Source: Nitzschia sp. DOCU1 (Eukaryota; Bacillariophyta; Bacillariophyceae; Bacillariales; Bacillariaceae). Taken from it: 64,000 nucleotides of DNA. A model generated the notes under the pieces. The model saw only the letters and a list, made by a program, of their open reading frames with translations. It searched no databases and was not told where the DNA came from. Both the position numbers and the translations under genes were made by a program. The first letter of the stretch is position 1. Each line of letters begins with the position of its first letter. The DNA is taken from NCBI GenBank assembly GCA_951394045.1, contig OX595997.1, positions 434,001-498,000 on the forward strand, written 5' to 3'. This document shows positions 30,626-41,345 of the stretch, piece after piece.

Positions 30626-32044
30626 TTAGAAGAAAAGAGGAAGATTACCGCTTCGAAATTCCCATCGAGACAGAGAAATCAAGGCATGAGCAACATGGCA
30701 ACGACTTTCCACGTCCTCGGGAACCAGCGAGTCGGCGGTTCGTTGACGTTTGGTTTTGGGTTCCTCATCATCTTCCATGATGGTCAAAGAGGACAAATCA
30801 TGTTCCGCGTCTTGTAGCGCACGTTTAATGATGGATTCTGTAGCCGACTCTTCTTTGGTTGGAGATGGCAAGAAGGGCGTCTTTTCCTCCTCCAAGGAAG
30901 GTGGTACCAAAGAGCAGCGGACAGTAGATACAAAGAACTCTTTGGTACTGGTTGTGGAACGAGGAGAGAGAGGTCGGGGCAAGTCTCGAATGATTTGGTG
31001 CGTCTTGGAGAAGAGCTCCTTGATGTCGCTGTTAGAGATCACTCCCTTTGTGGTCAAGGGTGACGTCTTGCTCGACGGTGATTCACTGCAAGAATCGTCT
31101 TTAGACTTGGAGGAAGACACCAGAGCTCCTAGTGTGATCAACGAAGGAGGGGCCGAGATGCGCCTGCAGTGTCTCCTTGTTTTGCTGTCATCCATACTGA
31201 AGGAACGGCTCTTCCTTTGATAGTTAAGTTGTTGATGACGGCGGAAGGTGGTTGTATCGCTCAAGGTGACATTCAAGGCTGAAACATTGTTGACTGGCCC
31301 TTCTTGTTCAAGGACGCAACAATCATCCATTGACATGTTGACTTCTTCCCATTGGTCTAGGGGTAACTCATCGATTGTACCCATGGACTCATCATCATCC
31401 TCGTCTTGAACACTACTAGCAATATCAAAAAGGTCAGGCTTCATCAAAGACAAGCTAGGCAGTTGAATGTCGTCCTCTTCGTAGTCCTCGTGTTCCCCTT
31501 GAATCATGACTCGATTGACGATTTCAAATAAGACTTGATGGGTCACAGAACCATTTTGGTCCACAGCAACATCCTTTTCCAACACCAGCGCATGTAGCCG
31601 CGCCAATTCGAGGGACGTTTCCGAATAAACATTAGATATCTTCGCCAGTTGGCCTTGATCCTTGACAATAGATGCTTGTTGCTTTAGAAGAACCGCGTTC
31701 CGACAAAGAGCCACGTGATCCACGACATCGAGATCACCACAGGCGTCGTTGACTGCCATGTTCGCCATTTTGACAATATCCCTGCATTCTTCCAGTTCCT
31801 TTCGGGAATACCATAAGTCTTCTTGTTCTGTGCCGCAGATTGATGGGATCGTCACAATCTGATTCCGGCTTTCTAGAACTGTGACTCGTTTCGTCATTGT
31901 CAATGAAGCGTGTTGTTGTTTATCTGGGGCGGCGGCCACGATCTTGGAACAAGTTGATCTTCTTGAAGCAAACGAATTTGAGAACTGATGATGCAGCATC
32001 GTATGGGGTAATGAAAGAGAGCTAAGAACAGATTGGCAACTCAT
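30626..32044 (-). CDS. unknown diatom protein with LWYSRKEL motif
   Basis: 472 residues from ATG 32044; the frame is open further upstream, but the next in-frame start there is non-ATG. The N-terminal third contains TVLESRNQIVTIPS followed by EEDLWYSRKELEECRDIV-like sequence (EQEDLWYSRKELEECRDI), a short module found in many diatom proteins of unknown function. The middle is acidic (QDEDDDESMGTIDELPLDQW) and the remainder Ser-rich and basic, with a putative nuclear localisation segment (EPKTKRQRT). It has no signal peptide or membrane helix. A nuclear or regulatory role is only inference. The same WYSxxEL module appears in the small gene at 58011-58511. Confidence 0.6.
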   Translation of the reverse strand: MSCQSVLSSLSLPHTMLHHQFSNSFASRRSTCSKIVAAAPDKQQHASLTMTKRVTVLESRNQIVTIPSICGTEQEDLWYSRKELEECRDIVKMANMAVNDACGDLDVVDHVALCRNAVLLKQQASIVKDQGQLAKISNVYSETSLELARLHALVLEKDVAVDQNGSVTHQVLFEIVNRVMIQGEHEDYEEDDIQLPSLSLMKPDLFDIASSVQDEDDDESMGTIDELPLDQWEEVNMSMDDCCVLEQEGPVNNVSALNVTLSDTTTFRRHQQLNYQRKSRSFSMDDSKTRRHCRRISAPPSLITLGALVSSSKSKDDSCSESPSSKTSPLTTKGVISNSDIKELFSKTHQIIRDLPRPLSPRSTTSTKEFFVSTVRCSLVPPSLEEEKTPFLPSPTKEESATESIIKRALQDAEHDLSSLTIMEDDEEPKTKRQRTADSLVPEDVESRCHVAHALISLSRWEFRSGNLPLFF

Positions 32045-32353
32045 CCTGCAAGACTTTATGAAATGATGTGTGAAATTCAATACACCAAAACACAATTTCG
32101 ACTTTTTCTCTCTACGAATTTGGAGCGAGCGAAACCAAAGAGCCGTCGCGAAACGGAACTGTTCCGCAATGGGCATATCTTTAAAGGTCGAAAGAAATTC
32201 CGGAGAACAGCATTCGGAAGATCGATTATGCGTTGTTATTAGGGAAATAAAATCTCGAAAGATGGCGCACTTTGAGAATAGAACGGACGTCGGAGTTTCT
32301 TTGCTGGTTCCATTATCCTTTTGGATGAACGTTGGCAAACATTGCTGACTCAC
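32045..32353. other. upstream region of the LWYSRKEL-motif gene
   Basis: No separate gene; the same frame stays open here without an ATG start, so an upstream exon or leader is possible. Confidence 0.4.
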
Positions 32354-33198
32354 AGAGCATCACTTATCGGGGGGTATAAATGACCCGTTTATCCGAAAGG
32401 ACGTACTTTGGCATCACTTACCGGGGGAAATCTATGCTCAAAAATTTATGAAATATGGATCGGTCCCATAAATTTCCAAAATTTATGGGGCCGACAGATA
32501 AACAGGCGATTTATACCAAACCACAAAATATCAATCAGAAGAGCATTCAAACATATACGAATGCGAATATGTTTATGCAAAGTGCTTCCACTCCCGCCGA
32601 ACCGTTCGATCAAATCCACAATGCCGACGACCACAACAACAACAACAAGGACAAAACAACGCCTTCATTTACCGCAACTTCACCGTCGCTCAACGTTTCG
32701 ATCTCCCAAAGTAGTTTAGTGATAACCCAAGCACAATGATCATTTGCACGGTCGAAGATGGGTCCGATGCTAAAGAGAGAGCGAGCGCAAAAGCAGCAGT
32801 GAAAGCAACAATCAACTTGTTGTTTCTTTATCAGTCTGCGGTCTCAAAACAAATGCCATGCCCAGCGCCTCCAAATCCGACAGCAATGCCACATATCATG
32901 GGACAAAGGGATGTGAAGGAAGCAGGGGGGGGTGTAATGTCGATCCAATTGTCGTTGGCAAGAAAGGATTATCACATCGTCCTCGTTGTCGTCAGTTCTG
33001 CCGACCAAAACGAATAAATATTTAAGGTATGAGTATATGTCTAGTATCAACGTCACTACGTAGGAATAGCTAAAATATCAGGGGGAAATATCCATGACGC
33101 GGTTGGTGATGCGAAGCGAAGAGCCCCATAAACTTCCGCCATAAATCATAAACGGCCAGTTTACCCCCCCAAAATATGGGCCCGATTAGTGATGCTCT
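32354..33198. mobile_element. putative MITE with AGAGCATCACTWATCGGG terminal inverted repeats
   Basis: The left end AGAGCATCACTTATCGGG (32354 on) matches the reverse complement of the right end (33198 back to about 33181) with one mismatch, giving an ~18-bp terminal inverted repeat around an 845-bp element. A second related motif (GCATCACTTACCGGGGG) lies about 57 bp inside the left end, and a perfect internal palindrome (CCCATAAATTT-CC-AAAATTTATGGG type) lies at about 32465-32489. The interior has no transposase and only short AT-rich ORFs. No clear target-site duplication was identified. Confidence 0.55.
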
Positions 33199-34201
33199 CA
33201 TCATTTCGGATAATTCGCGGTATCGAAACACCCCGCACGCTTATCTCCGACTTGCGTGTCGAGCACAGCAACGCGAGAGCGAATTACCGTAACTCTAACA
33301 CATACCCCACCCCATGATGATGAGAGAGGTGTTCTGACGCACGAGAAGGCTATGTATTGTTGCTGAAGATGCTCGTGTTTGTTGCCACGCCCAAGAAGTT
33401 CGCCATGACTTAGGTGCCATTGAATCTTGAATACTACTACCGGATGGCATCAAAATGCCCCCCTCCCCCTACTATCTCTGGCTTGCGTGTCGAGAACACA
33501 AACACAAGAAGACGACTAACAACTTACACTCCTACTAGTAGTAGTAAAATCAGTTGCAAGGTGACATCATACAGCCAGCATTACTTCGACGAGCTGGTTT
33601 AGTTGCAAGCAGCGCAAAGTGGGCACTTACTCACTCTACTTTGACGACTGCGGCAAGAGACCATGTAGGACGCACAGAGGATGGACTTTAAGATGACTAC
33701 TATGACTGCACCTTATTCGTGAACGAAAGTGAGCCCCGCTCTGCATATCTGGCGCGGGTGAGGACATTTTAATTTTTACCACTACAGTCGACTCAGTCGA
33801 CAATCGGTCTGGTCGTCATTCCTGCGCATTTCTGATTGGCCAGCTGTTCGTGAGACTGGCCACTGACGTTTGCCCCCATCCACCCGCCCATCCCGCAAGT
33901 ACGAACGTGGGCGGATTTCTTTTCATGGTTAGGGTATTAATAGCGAGAGAACCATCATTTCGAGGCGCAAGTGGTGGTTGTGAGAAAAAAGGAACCAACG
34001 GAGTGGAAAGTGACGTTCTTTGACTCTTTTTCTGTGGGTTAAAAGGAAGAGACCAGGACCGCCGACGAGCCAGAGACTGGCGGCCCTTGAAAGATCGTCC
34101 TGAGGAAAACTTTGTCGGGCGGCAAGCACCAGAAAGCCTTTGCAACACCAGTGTTTCCACCCTTGCCATTTTTCGGCAAGAACATTTCCTGGGCAAGAAT
34201 A
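33199..34201. other. intergenic region
   Basis: Contains the promoter of the HAT-repeat gene. The reading frame of that gene is open from about 34112 but without an ATG before 34202. No other feature recognised. Confidence 0.5.
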
Positions 34202-37089
34202 ATGAGCCGAGAAGATACAGAAATGAAGCCGGTATCCTTACGTCGAAGAAGAAGAAGAGGAATTGCCGTCGTTTTCTTTGTCGTGGTGCTTTTGCTGATT
34301 CATGAGGAAGCGAATGGATGGACAACTTATACCCCAGCGCCATATTCAACGTCTCCAGCAGCATATCAGAATCCTTTGTTTTCGGTCCAGCAACGAGTTC
34401 GGCCCCTATTTGTATCTACTCAATCTAGAATCCCTCCAACAACCCCGTCCCCCTCTCCTGTTCGGGATGACCGTCGACCAGAAGGCAGCAGCAGTACTCG
34501 ACGACGGCGTCCTAGACACCGCAACAAGTCATCATCTTCCAGCAACGCCGCTCAAAATCCCGCCAATCCAAATAATAATTCGAATATCAAGTCACTGTTC
34601 GGGCAAGCCAAGAAAATCGAACGACAGGGTTTATGGAATGAAGCTTGTGCCTTGTATGCGAGAATATTGGAACAGGCACCCAACGATGCACACAGTCACT
34701 TGGCACTGGCCCGCCTAGAGGCGCGGCGAGAACAAAAGAACATACAAGTATCGCAACAACAACAACAACAAAGCCCTGCAGAGCTTGCGTTTGCCACGGG
34801 CACGGCCCACTGTCCCGAGTCGGTACACTTGTGGCAGGCATGGGCTGTTTATGAAGACTCGAGAGGTCGGTCAGAGAGAGCGCGGGAACTATTCGAAGAG
34901 GCCCTGGCCATTGAGCCGCGAAATCCATATGTCTGCCATGCGTTTGGTTTGTATTGGAAGAAACTTGGAGATATCGATCGGGCAATGGAGTTATTTCGAA
35001 CGGCTCTGGAAGAAAATTCGACGGCAGCGTTGGTTTGTTCCTTGGGAGAGCTCCTCATCGGTCAGCATCAACTGGAAGAAGCACGGGCGTTGTACGCACG
35101 ACACTTGGATTCGCTGACATCTGAAAAGGACCGCACCGAAGTGTATCTGGCATCCGCTTGGTTGGAAGAACGCTACTTTCAAGATTTTGCACGAGCCAAA
35201 ACGTTGCTGAATTTGGCGTTGGAACTCAACCCGTCGTCGAGTTTGGCAAACGTCGCCATGGCGCGATTGGAAGGACGAATGCAGCAACAGAATGCACAGG
35301 GACCCATGGGATACAATGCGACCGCAACGCGCTTGGCCAGTGCTTGCAAGGAAATTGAAGAAGGAGACCACTTGCCAGATGATCCTAGTGATGGCCGTGT
35401 CTTTAATGCCCTGGCGCAGATTGAAGTCAAGGCCAAACGGTATAAAAAAGCGAGAGAAATCCTTCAGAGAGGCATGAAATTGTTTCCTTTGGACCATGCA
35501 GTAAGTTTTTCTGGTTGGTTTGTCCAATTGGTTTCAACAACCTCATCTAACTTGATTTCTGGTTAAATCAGCTTTTTCAAGCCGCTGGAAAAGTGGAAGA
35601 ACGGGTGGGAAATTACACAGGAGCACGCCAGCTTTACAGCGAGAGTCTACGTCTTGAGCCGTCAGCACCAACACTGGTGGCCTACGCTATGCTGGAGTTT
35701 CGATTTCCAAAATCCAAAACACTTAATTTTACGCATGTTCGAGGCCTCTTTGAGGAAGCCCTGCTACTGGACCCCCGGCACGGGCCCGCCTACAACGCCT
35801 ATGGGAATGCAGAGTATCAAAGCGGGAATATTCAACAAGCTCGGGCTGTGTTTAAACGAGGCGTCAAGGCGGACTGTGCCGATGCGGCCTCATTGTATCA
35901 CGGCTACGGGAAACTTGAGTTGTCACTTGGAAACGTGGAAAAGGCCCGCTCAATTCTAGAAGCAGGATTGGAGCAGGTGCGGGCCAAGGATATGGGGTCC
36001 GACTCGACCCATCGGGAGCGCGCGAAATTTTTATCTCATACACTGGGAATGTTGGAGTTGAGCAGCAACCGACCGGCAATTGCTTTAGAAATTTTTCAGG
36101 ATGGGATCCAACGATGTGGGAACTCTTCACGTCTGTTGCTGGGAGCTGCACTAAGTGAAATGAAAATGGGCAGAGAAGATGCTGCGCGTGGGTTGTTTGA
36201 ACGATCGGTCTTGAGTGACAAGAAACACGCCCAGGCTTGGCAAGCCTGGGGCGTCATGGAAACAAAAGGTGGCAACTTCAAGACCGCATCTACTCTCTTT
36301 CAATGCGGAATTCAGAACGTCCCATCCCATGGTTCCCTTTGGCACGGATATGCCACATTGGAAATCAAAAAGGACAACATTCACAACGCTCGTGTTCTGT
36401 ATGCCGCGGGTCTCCAAAAAGCCCCAAACCATGTTCCGCTATACCAGGGATGGGCCTTGCTCGAGCTTCGGGAAGGCAACTATCAAGATGCCAGAAAGCT
36501 AATTACGGAGGCGTTGACGCGCAACAAAAACAATGGACCTGGTTGGATGATCGCTGCTCAGATCGAAGAAGAACAAGGGAATGATGGTCTGGTGAGCTTG
36601 ATTCTCCGACGGGGCATTGAGTGTGCCCCCAATGATGCAGAACTTTATCGACGCCTGGGTCAATACTTGGTTCAAAAGGGCCAATATAATGATGCCCGCG
36701 AAGTCTTCGAGAAGGGCTTGGACTTTAATCCCTTGTACGCCCCCCTTTACCATTCGCTGGCCGAGTTGGAAGCTTTGGTGTGCAATATCGAAGGCCTTGC
36801 TCGCTTGAACCGGAAAGCCGCCGAGCTGTTCAACGGCAACGTCATGGAGCCACCCAAATCGTCCACGCAAGCATTTGCGACGAGACTTCGCGCCAAACGA
36901 TCCAAGAACCTTCCACAGGGTATCACAGCTCTTGCCGAAAAGATAGTCGAGGAAGACGAGGAAGGAATTCTCTTCCAAGTTGATAGTATGGAAAAGATTG
37001 ACCCTTCGCTCACTTTGGAGGGACTGACTGGCAATCTTATGGAGGATGAATTTGTGCAAGGTCTGGTGAGTTACCAAGGCAAAAAATAA
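34202..37089 (+). CDS. HAT/TPR-repeat protein, likely plastid RNA-processing factor (HCF107-like)
   Basis: Exon 1 (34202-35500) and exon 2 (35572-37089) flank a 71-bp GT-AG intron (35501-35571) in phase 0; the splice restores PLDHALFQAAGKVEERVG. The product is about 938 residues. An Arg-rich start and hydrophobic helix (GIAVVFFVVVLLLIHEEANG) ending before W, then a Ser/Arg/Pro-rich segment, look like a bipartite plastid presequence. From about residue 150 to the end come some 18-20 helical repeats of the HAT (half-a-TPR) kind: LWQAWAVYEDSRGRSERARE, AYNAYGNAEYQSGNIQQAR, AWQAWGVMETKGGNFKTA. HCF107 and Mbb1 use such repeats to bind the 5' end of psbH-region RNAs in plastids. Membership is by architecture; the RNA target is inferred. 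Confidence 0.82.
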
Positions 37090-37386
37090 ACATTCGCAGA
37101 CACTAGTACTACGGAATAGAAAACTACCCAGCGTATATTCTCTACGGAGCCAATTACAAGAGAGGACCTCGGTATCTTGTCCTCTCAGTCAATCTTTTCC
37201 AGGATTGCAAATGCGCAAATCAAAGATGCCAGATGTTCAGAGACGACGGTGGTAGTTTGGTTTGCAGCAAACGTCTTCTCCTTTCACTGGGTAGTACTAC
37301 TAGGAGGGATTGGAAGTTTCAGCTTCTCTCCCTATCTCTACGAGGAGCCAGCTAGAACAGGGAGTTGTGAAGCTATCGTATGCCTT

Positions 37387-37650
37387 GATCTAGATTCGCT
37401 GGGGCCAATGAAATTGTCACCAGCAAACCAATCATTCAAGATGAGGATGATTTGGTGCGTCGGGGGGGGGGGGGGGGGGGATATGTCGAAAGTATCTGTT
37501 CTAGTAGTAGTAGGCCTGGGCCGAGGACGGCTCCTCACCGCCGAAGCAAACATTGCTATTATAAATGCTAGCTAGCAACAAGAGAGATTTTGTATAGTGC
37601 CCTTTCTGTAGTGAACTGCAAGTGCATGATCCCAATCCCATACGCAGCAG
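37387..37650 (+). pseudogene. decayed 3' fragment of a hybrid histidine kinase gene
   Basis: The stretch around GGGGCCAATGAAATTGTCACC, AACCAATCATTCAAGATG and GATATGTCGAAAGTATCTG matches the end of the receiver domain and 3' UTR of the hybrid kinase at 44201-46120 (its 46040-46290 region). Similarity continues past the stop through GCCTGGGCCGAG and GAAGCAAACATTGCTAT to CTAGCTAGC. Translated, it still suggests ANEI, KPII and MSKVS. A run of 19 G (37462-37480) interrupts it. It is a relic of a third paralogue or of a duplicated 3' end; no upstream kinase part was seen. Confidence 0.8.
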
Positions 37651-37993
37651 CCATGGTCGATAGTACGATACGCGATCGATGGCGCACTTTCTCCATGCAC
37701 CGCGAAACAAGATATTCGTGAAGTTTTTCCAATGAACCGGCACAGTACGAGTTCGCGGTAGTCTGTCTTGCGTCCGAAACAACCCTACAGTCCAAATTCA
37801 GCCGATCTCGGCCTTTCGTATCGCATCGACTATTTCTCCTCTGTAATAATAGATTTGAGCGAGATACGAGATTTCAATATTGCTCCTTATCTTCTTTTAT
37901 TCGTTTTACTTGTGACAGCAAGCTAAGATCGTGCAGTACAGTCGTTGACGTCGTCGTGGAGCAAGCAGTCATTAAGACTGACTTTTTCCCGCC
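37651..37993. other. upstream region of the CPSF100 gene
   Basis: No coding sequence recognised; contains the likely promoter and 5' UTR. Confidence 0.5.
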
Positions 37994-40891
37994 ATGTTAC
38001 GCGTCACTCCGATTTACGGCAGTCGCTGGCATCCCCAGGGGCCCGCTCCCAAAGGATCCTGTACTCTGGTGGAATATGCTAATGTTCGTGTATTAGTGAA
38101 TATCGGTGGCCCCGTTGCCTTGACGGACAATCCTGTTCAAACTCTAAAGGAAACACTTCCCGCCCACGATTGCTTAGTTCTCAGTGATTCTACTCTGGAA
38201 TGCCTGGGGGGCCTCCCGCTGTATTGTCAGGCCTTTCCAGAAACACCCGTCTATGCTACTTTTCCCACTGTCAAAATGGGGCAAATGACATTATGGGACT
38301 ACCACGCGCATATTTCCTTGGATGGGGGGCGGCCGCCGTTTACTCTGGAACAAATGGATACCGCCATTGCTCACTTGCAAACCATCAAGTACTCGCAGAG
38401 CATTTTGCTCCAAAACAAGTTGTCCATTACGGCCCATGGGGCGGGTCATGTGGTCGGGGGTGCCTTTTGGTTATTGCAGCGTTTGCAGGATGAGACGGTG
38501 GTGGTCGTGACTTCCACCTATTCGATTGCCAAGGAAATTCACTTGGATTCGAGCACACTATTGAAGCACGGAACGACTCCCGATGTACTGGTGACTCGTC
38601 CTGGTGGACCCGCCATGCCCCTGGTACGAGAACTTCTCGCCAAGTCCTCCTGGAAAATGCCAGTTCTCGTGTCTCAGGCCCAAAAGGAACTGACCGAAAG
38701 TATATTAAGTGTCCTCAGGCGAGACGGAAATGTGTTGCTGCCCGTCGATGCTTCAGGACGCGTCCTGGAACTTATCTTGCTGTTGGATCAACACTGGGAA
38801 AAACAACGTCTTCGGGGCACGTATAACTTGGTATGGTTGGGACCCATGGTGGGTAATACGCTTGATTTTGCCCGTTCGCAACTGGAATGGATGAATGGCA
38901 AGCTGGGACACCAATTCGACAACTCGGGGGGTGGACATCCCTATGCATTGAAACAGGTTCAATTGTGCAGTAACGTGGGGGAAATGGAAACGTTCTTGGC
39001 CGCCAACCCGAATCCTACTTGTGTAGTCGCCAGTGGAATGACCTTGGACCATGGTCCTGCCCGAGATTTACTTCTGAAATGGGCCGACAATGATAATCAT
39101 GCCATTCTCTTTACCGACACCGCTCAATGTCTCGAACGCGACGACAACTGGGCGGCACAGTCTACCATGGGTCCTACGACAATGCAAGGCACCTTGGCAG
39201 CTACCCCGTCACAGGTAGCAACCTCAGCTGCAGCTGCCGTCGTGGCTCCTACCGGATTAGCCGTTGCTGCGGATGCAGCCGCCGATGCCGAGACTGAAGA
39301 AGCCCAAGATGACGAAGCCAATCGTGGTTTTCTCATTTCCAGAGCCCAAGCGTCGAAATACACTACTGCCTTTCAGCTACTTCAGCATTGGTGCCGTGCC
39401 AAACTTGAGGGGAGGGAAATGGAAGACAGTGTCGAAGTCGATGTCCTGGTTCCTCGTCGTGCGCCACTTGTGGGCGCCGAATACAATCAGTTTTTAGAAT
39501 TGGAAGAACAAGCCCGCTTGTCCAAACGCAAAAAGGAAGAACAAGCTGCCATGTTACGAGAAGTCGAACTCGCCAAGGGACGGCTTCGGCTCGGCGAACA
39601 ACAAGACAAGGAAGACACGTTGAAAACTACCGTCCAACAAAATCCGAATCTCAAGTTTTTACGGCCCAAGAAAAAGAGTCGTTTTGATTCCAGTTTGTTT
39701 CTAAAATTTTCCAAACCTTTGCATTTGACTTTTGTGGTCAAGGAAGATGCTGTTGGGTTGGGCCAAAAAGACGCCACGGCCAAGTTTGGGATTGGAGATG
39801 CCACGGCGGATGTGGTAGAAGACGATTATGGCATTGCGGTCGACGCGGATCATTTTGTGGACATTGTCACGGGTGTGGATCCTAGCAAATTTGCTGGTGG
39901 GTCTGGACGCATTGGAGAAGAAGTGCTGCGACGTGGCTTTGGATTTGGAACAGCTGATCCCATCAAAGATGGTAGTAGCAAAAAGCGTGGGCACGCTGGC
40001 GAAGGTAATGAGGAAGGTAACGAGGAAGAGGATGCCTTGGACGAACGAGGTTTGGAGGCTATGGATCTGTCAGAAGGACGAGGAATTATTCGTGGTCGAA
40101 ATGGCCGACCGCCTACCAAGGTCACTACCGAAAGTAGACGGATTCAAGTCTTTTGTGAGATTGATTATATTCCTCTCGAAGGTCGCGTCGATTCTCGTGC
40201 CGCCCGTCAGTCCGTCCGAGCTCTACAACCACGGCAGGTGGTGGTCTTGGGTGGCACAAAACCTGAAGGCAATAGCATGGAAGCTTTGGAGGATAAGACA
40301 GCCGTGGACATGACCACGGATGAAGTTCTCATTTTGGCCCAGGCCGCCGAGTCCTTTTCAAGTACACAACAAAAGGTATATTGCCCCAACGATTTCGAGA
40401 CGGCCGAACTCAATGTCGGTCATGCAGCATACTCGGTACGCCTCGTGGCGACTCCCTATCGCACCAAGGAGGAACAAGAGCAGGAACCAGAACCACCCGA
40501 GCCAGTGGAATTGTACGAGGTCAAACTTGGAGCCTGTACGGTCAGTTTGCTGGACTATGTCGCTACCGGCCAGCGCGTGGCGCTCGATGGCTCCATTGTC
40601 TTGGCACCCCGCAACAAGAACAACAAGAACCTTACGGGAAAAAACCAGCTTTCCTCGATTTACTTGAGCGATGGCGAAGTCTTGTTGACAGACCTTCGAA
40701 CCGAACTGATTGCTCAAGGTATGAAAGCCGAATATAGTACTCATTCTGGCTTTGCTCGATTAGTGGTGAATGGAAAAGTGATTATCAAAAAAGACAATGA
40801 CTCTGGCAGAGTCAATGTCGAAGGACCTCTTTGCGAAGACTTTTTTACAGTACGAGCCGTGGTGGGTGGTCAATACGTCTGCTTGACGTGA
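37994..40891 (+). CDS. CPSF2: cleavage and polyadenylation specificity factor subunit 2 (CPSF100)
   Basis: Single exon, 965 residues. It opens with the metallo-beta-lactamase start typical of CPSF100 (VTPIYGSRWHPQGPAPKGSC, LVEYANVRVLVNIGG). The zinc-binding HxHxDH motif of the active paralogue CPSF73 is replaced by LSDSTLECLGGLP, so it should be catalytically inactive, as CPSF100 is elsewhere. The beta-CASP part follows (ITAHGAGHVVGGAFW, VASGMTLDHGPARDLLLKW). An Ala-rich linker near 400-440 and an acidic/basic middle precede the C-terminal domain (RIQVFCEIDYIPLEGRVDSR, QVVVLGG). It pairs with CPSF73 and symplekin in the pre-mRNA 3'-end cleavage complex in the nucleus. Assignment is firm; the long internal inserts are lineage-specific. 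Confidence 0.93.
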   Translation: MLRVTPIYGSRWHPQGPAPKGSCTLVEYANVRVLVNIGGPVALTDNPVQTLKETLPAHDCLVLSDSTLECLGGLPLYCQAFPETPVYATFPTVKMGQMTLWDYHAHISLDGGRPPFTLEQMDTAIAHLQTIKYSQSILLQNKLSITAHGAGHVVGGAFWLLQRLQDETVVVVTSTYSIAKEIHLDSSTLLKHGTTPDVLVTRPGGPAMPLVRELLAKSSWKMPVLVSQAQKELTESILSVLRRDGNVLLPVDASGRVLELILLLDQHWEKQRLRGTYNLVWLGPMVGNTLDFARSQLEWMNGKLGHQFDNSGGGHPYALKQVQLCSNVGEMETFLAANPNPTCVVASGMTLDHGPARDLLLKWADNDNHAILFTDTAQCLERDDNWAAQSTMGPTTMQGTLAATPSQVATSAAAAVVAPTGLAVAADAAADAETEEAQDDEANRGFLISRAQASKYTTAFQLLQHWCRAKLEGREMEDSVEVDVLVPRRAPLVGAEYNQFLELEEQARLSKRKKEEQAAMLREVELAKGRLRLGEQQDKEDTLKTTVQQNPNLKFLRPKKKSRFDSSLFLKFSKPLHLTFVVKEDAVGLGQKDATAKFGIGDATADVVEDDYGIAVDADHFVDIVTGVDPSKFAGGSGRIGEEVLRRGFGFGTADPIKDGSSKKRGHAGEGNEEGNEEEDALDERGLEAMDLSEGRGIIRGRNGRPPTKVTTESRRIQVFCEIDYIPLEGRVDSRAARQSVRALQPRQVVVLGGTKPEGNSMEALEDKTAVDMTTDEVLILAQAAESFSSTQQKVYCPNDFETAELNVGHAAYSVRLVATPYRTKEEQEQEPEPPEPVELYEVKLGACTVSLLDYVATGQRVALDGSIVLAPRNKNNKNLTGKNQLSSIYLSDGEVLLTDLRTELIAQGMKAEYSTHSGFARLVVNGKVIIKKDNDSGRVNVEGPLCEDFFTVRAVVGGQYVCLT

Positions 40892-41345
40892 TACAATTAC
40901 TGTCTGCGCCATAATAACTGGCCACTATAAAAGCATCCAAGCTATTCCGCGAGACGACTTGTTACTCTGAACAGTAGTTAGCTATTGCAATGATAGCAGA
41001 GCACCTTTTCGTCGACTTGCCGTGCTTTCCGGGGCAAATTCCCCTTTCTCACCTTCCCTCCCCCGAATCTACCACATGACGTCATATTTCGAATATTGGT
41101 TGTTCTCCAAAGCAAGATTTTAGATGGAGTGAGTCGAAAGGATCCATCCGATCCCAGTTTGGATGCAAAGTTCCGCATTTTGGTAGGGAAGAAAGCAAAT
41201 CCACATGGATGGCGAAGCTTTTCTGCCTCGACCAAACGCAAGAGAACGAGTTCGTTGTGGTTGTGATTGTGGTGGTTGTCCCCAGGAAGGTATCCTTGAC
41301 AGTCTTGAAGAGTGAGTCATCGTCCTACTCTTTGGAACAAGAAAC
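40892..41345. other. intergenic spacer
   Basis: 3' UTR of CPSF100 and promoter of the adenylate kinase fusion gene; nothing else recognised. Confidence 0.5.
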
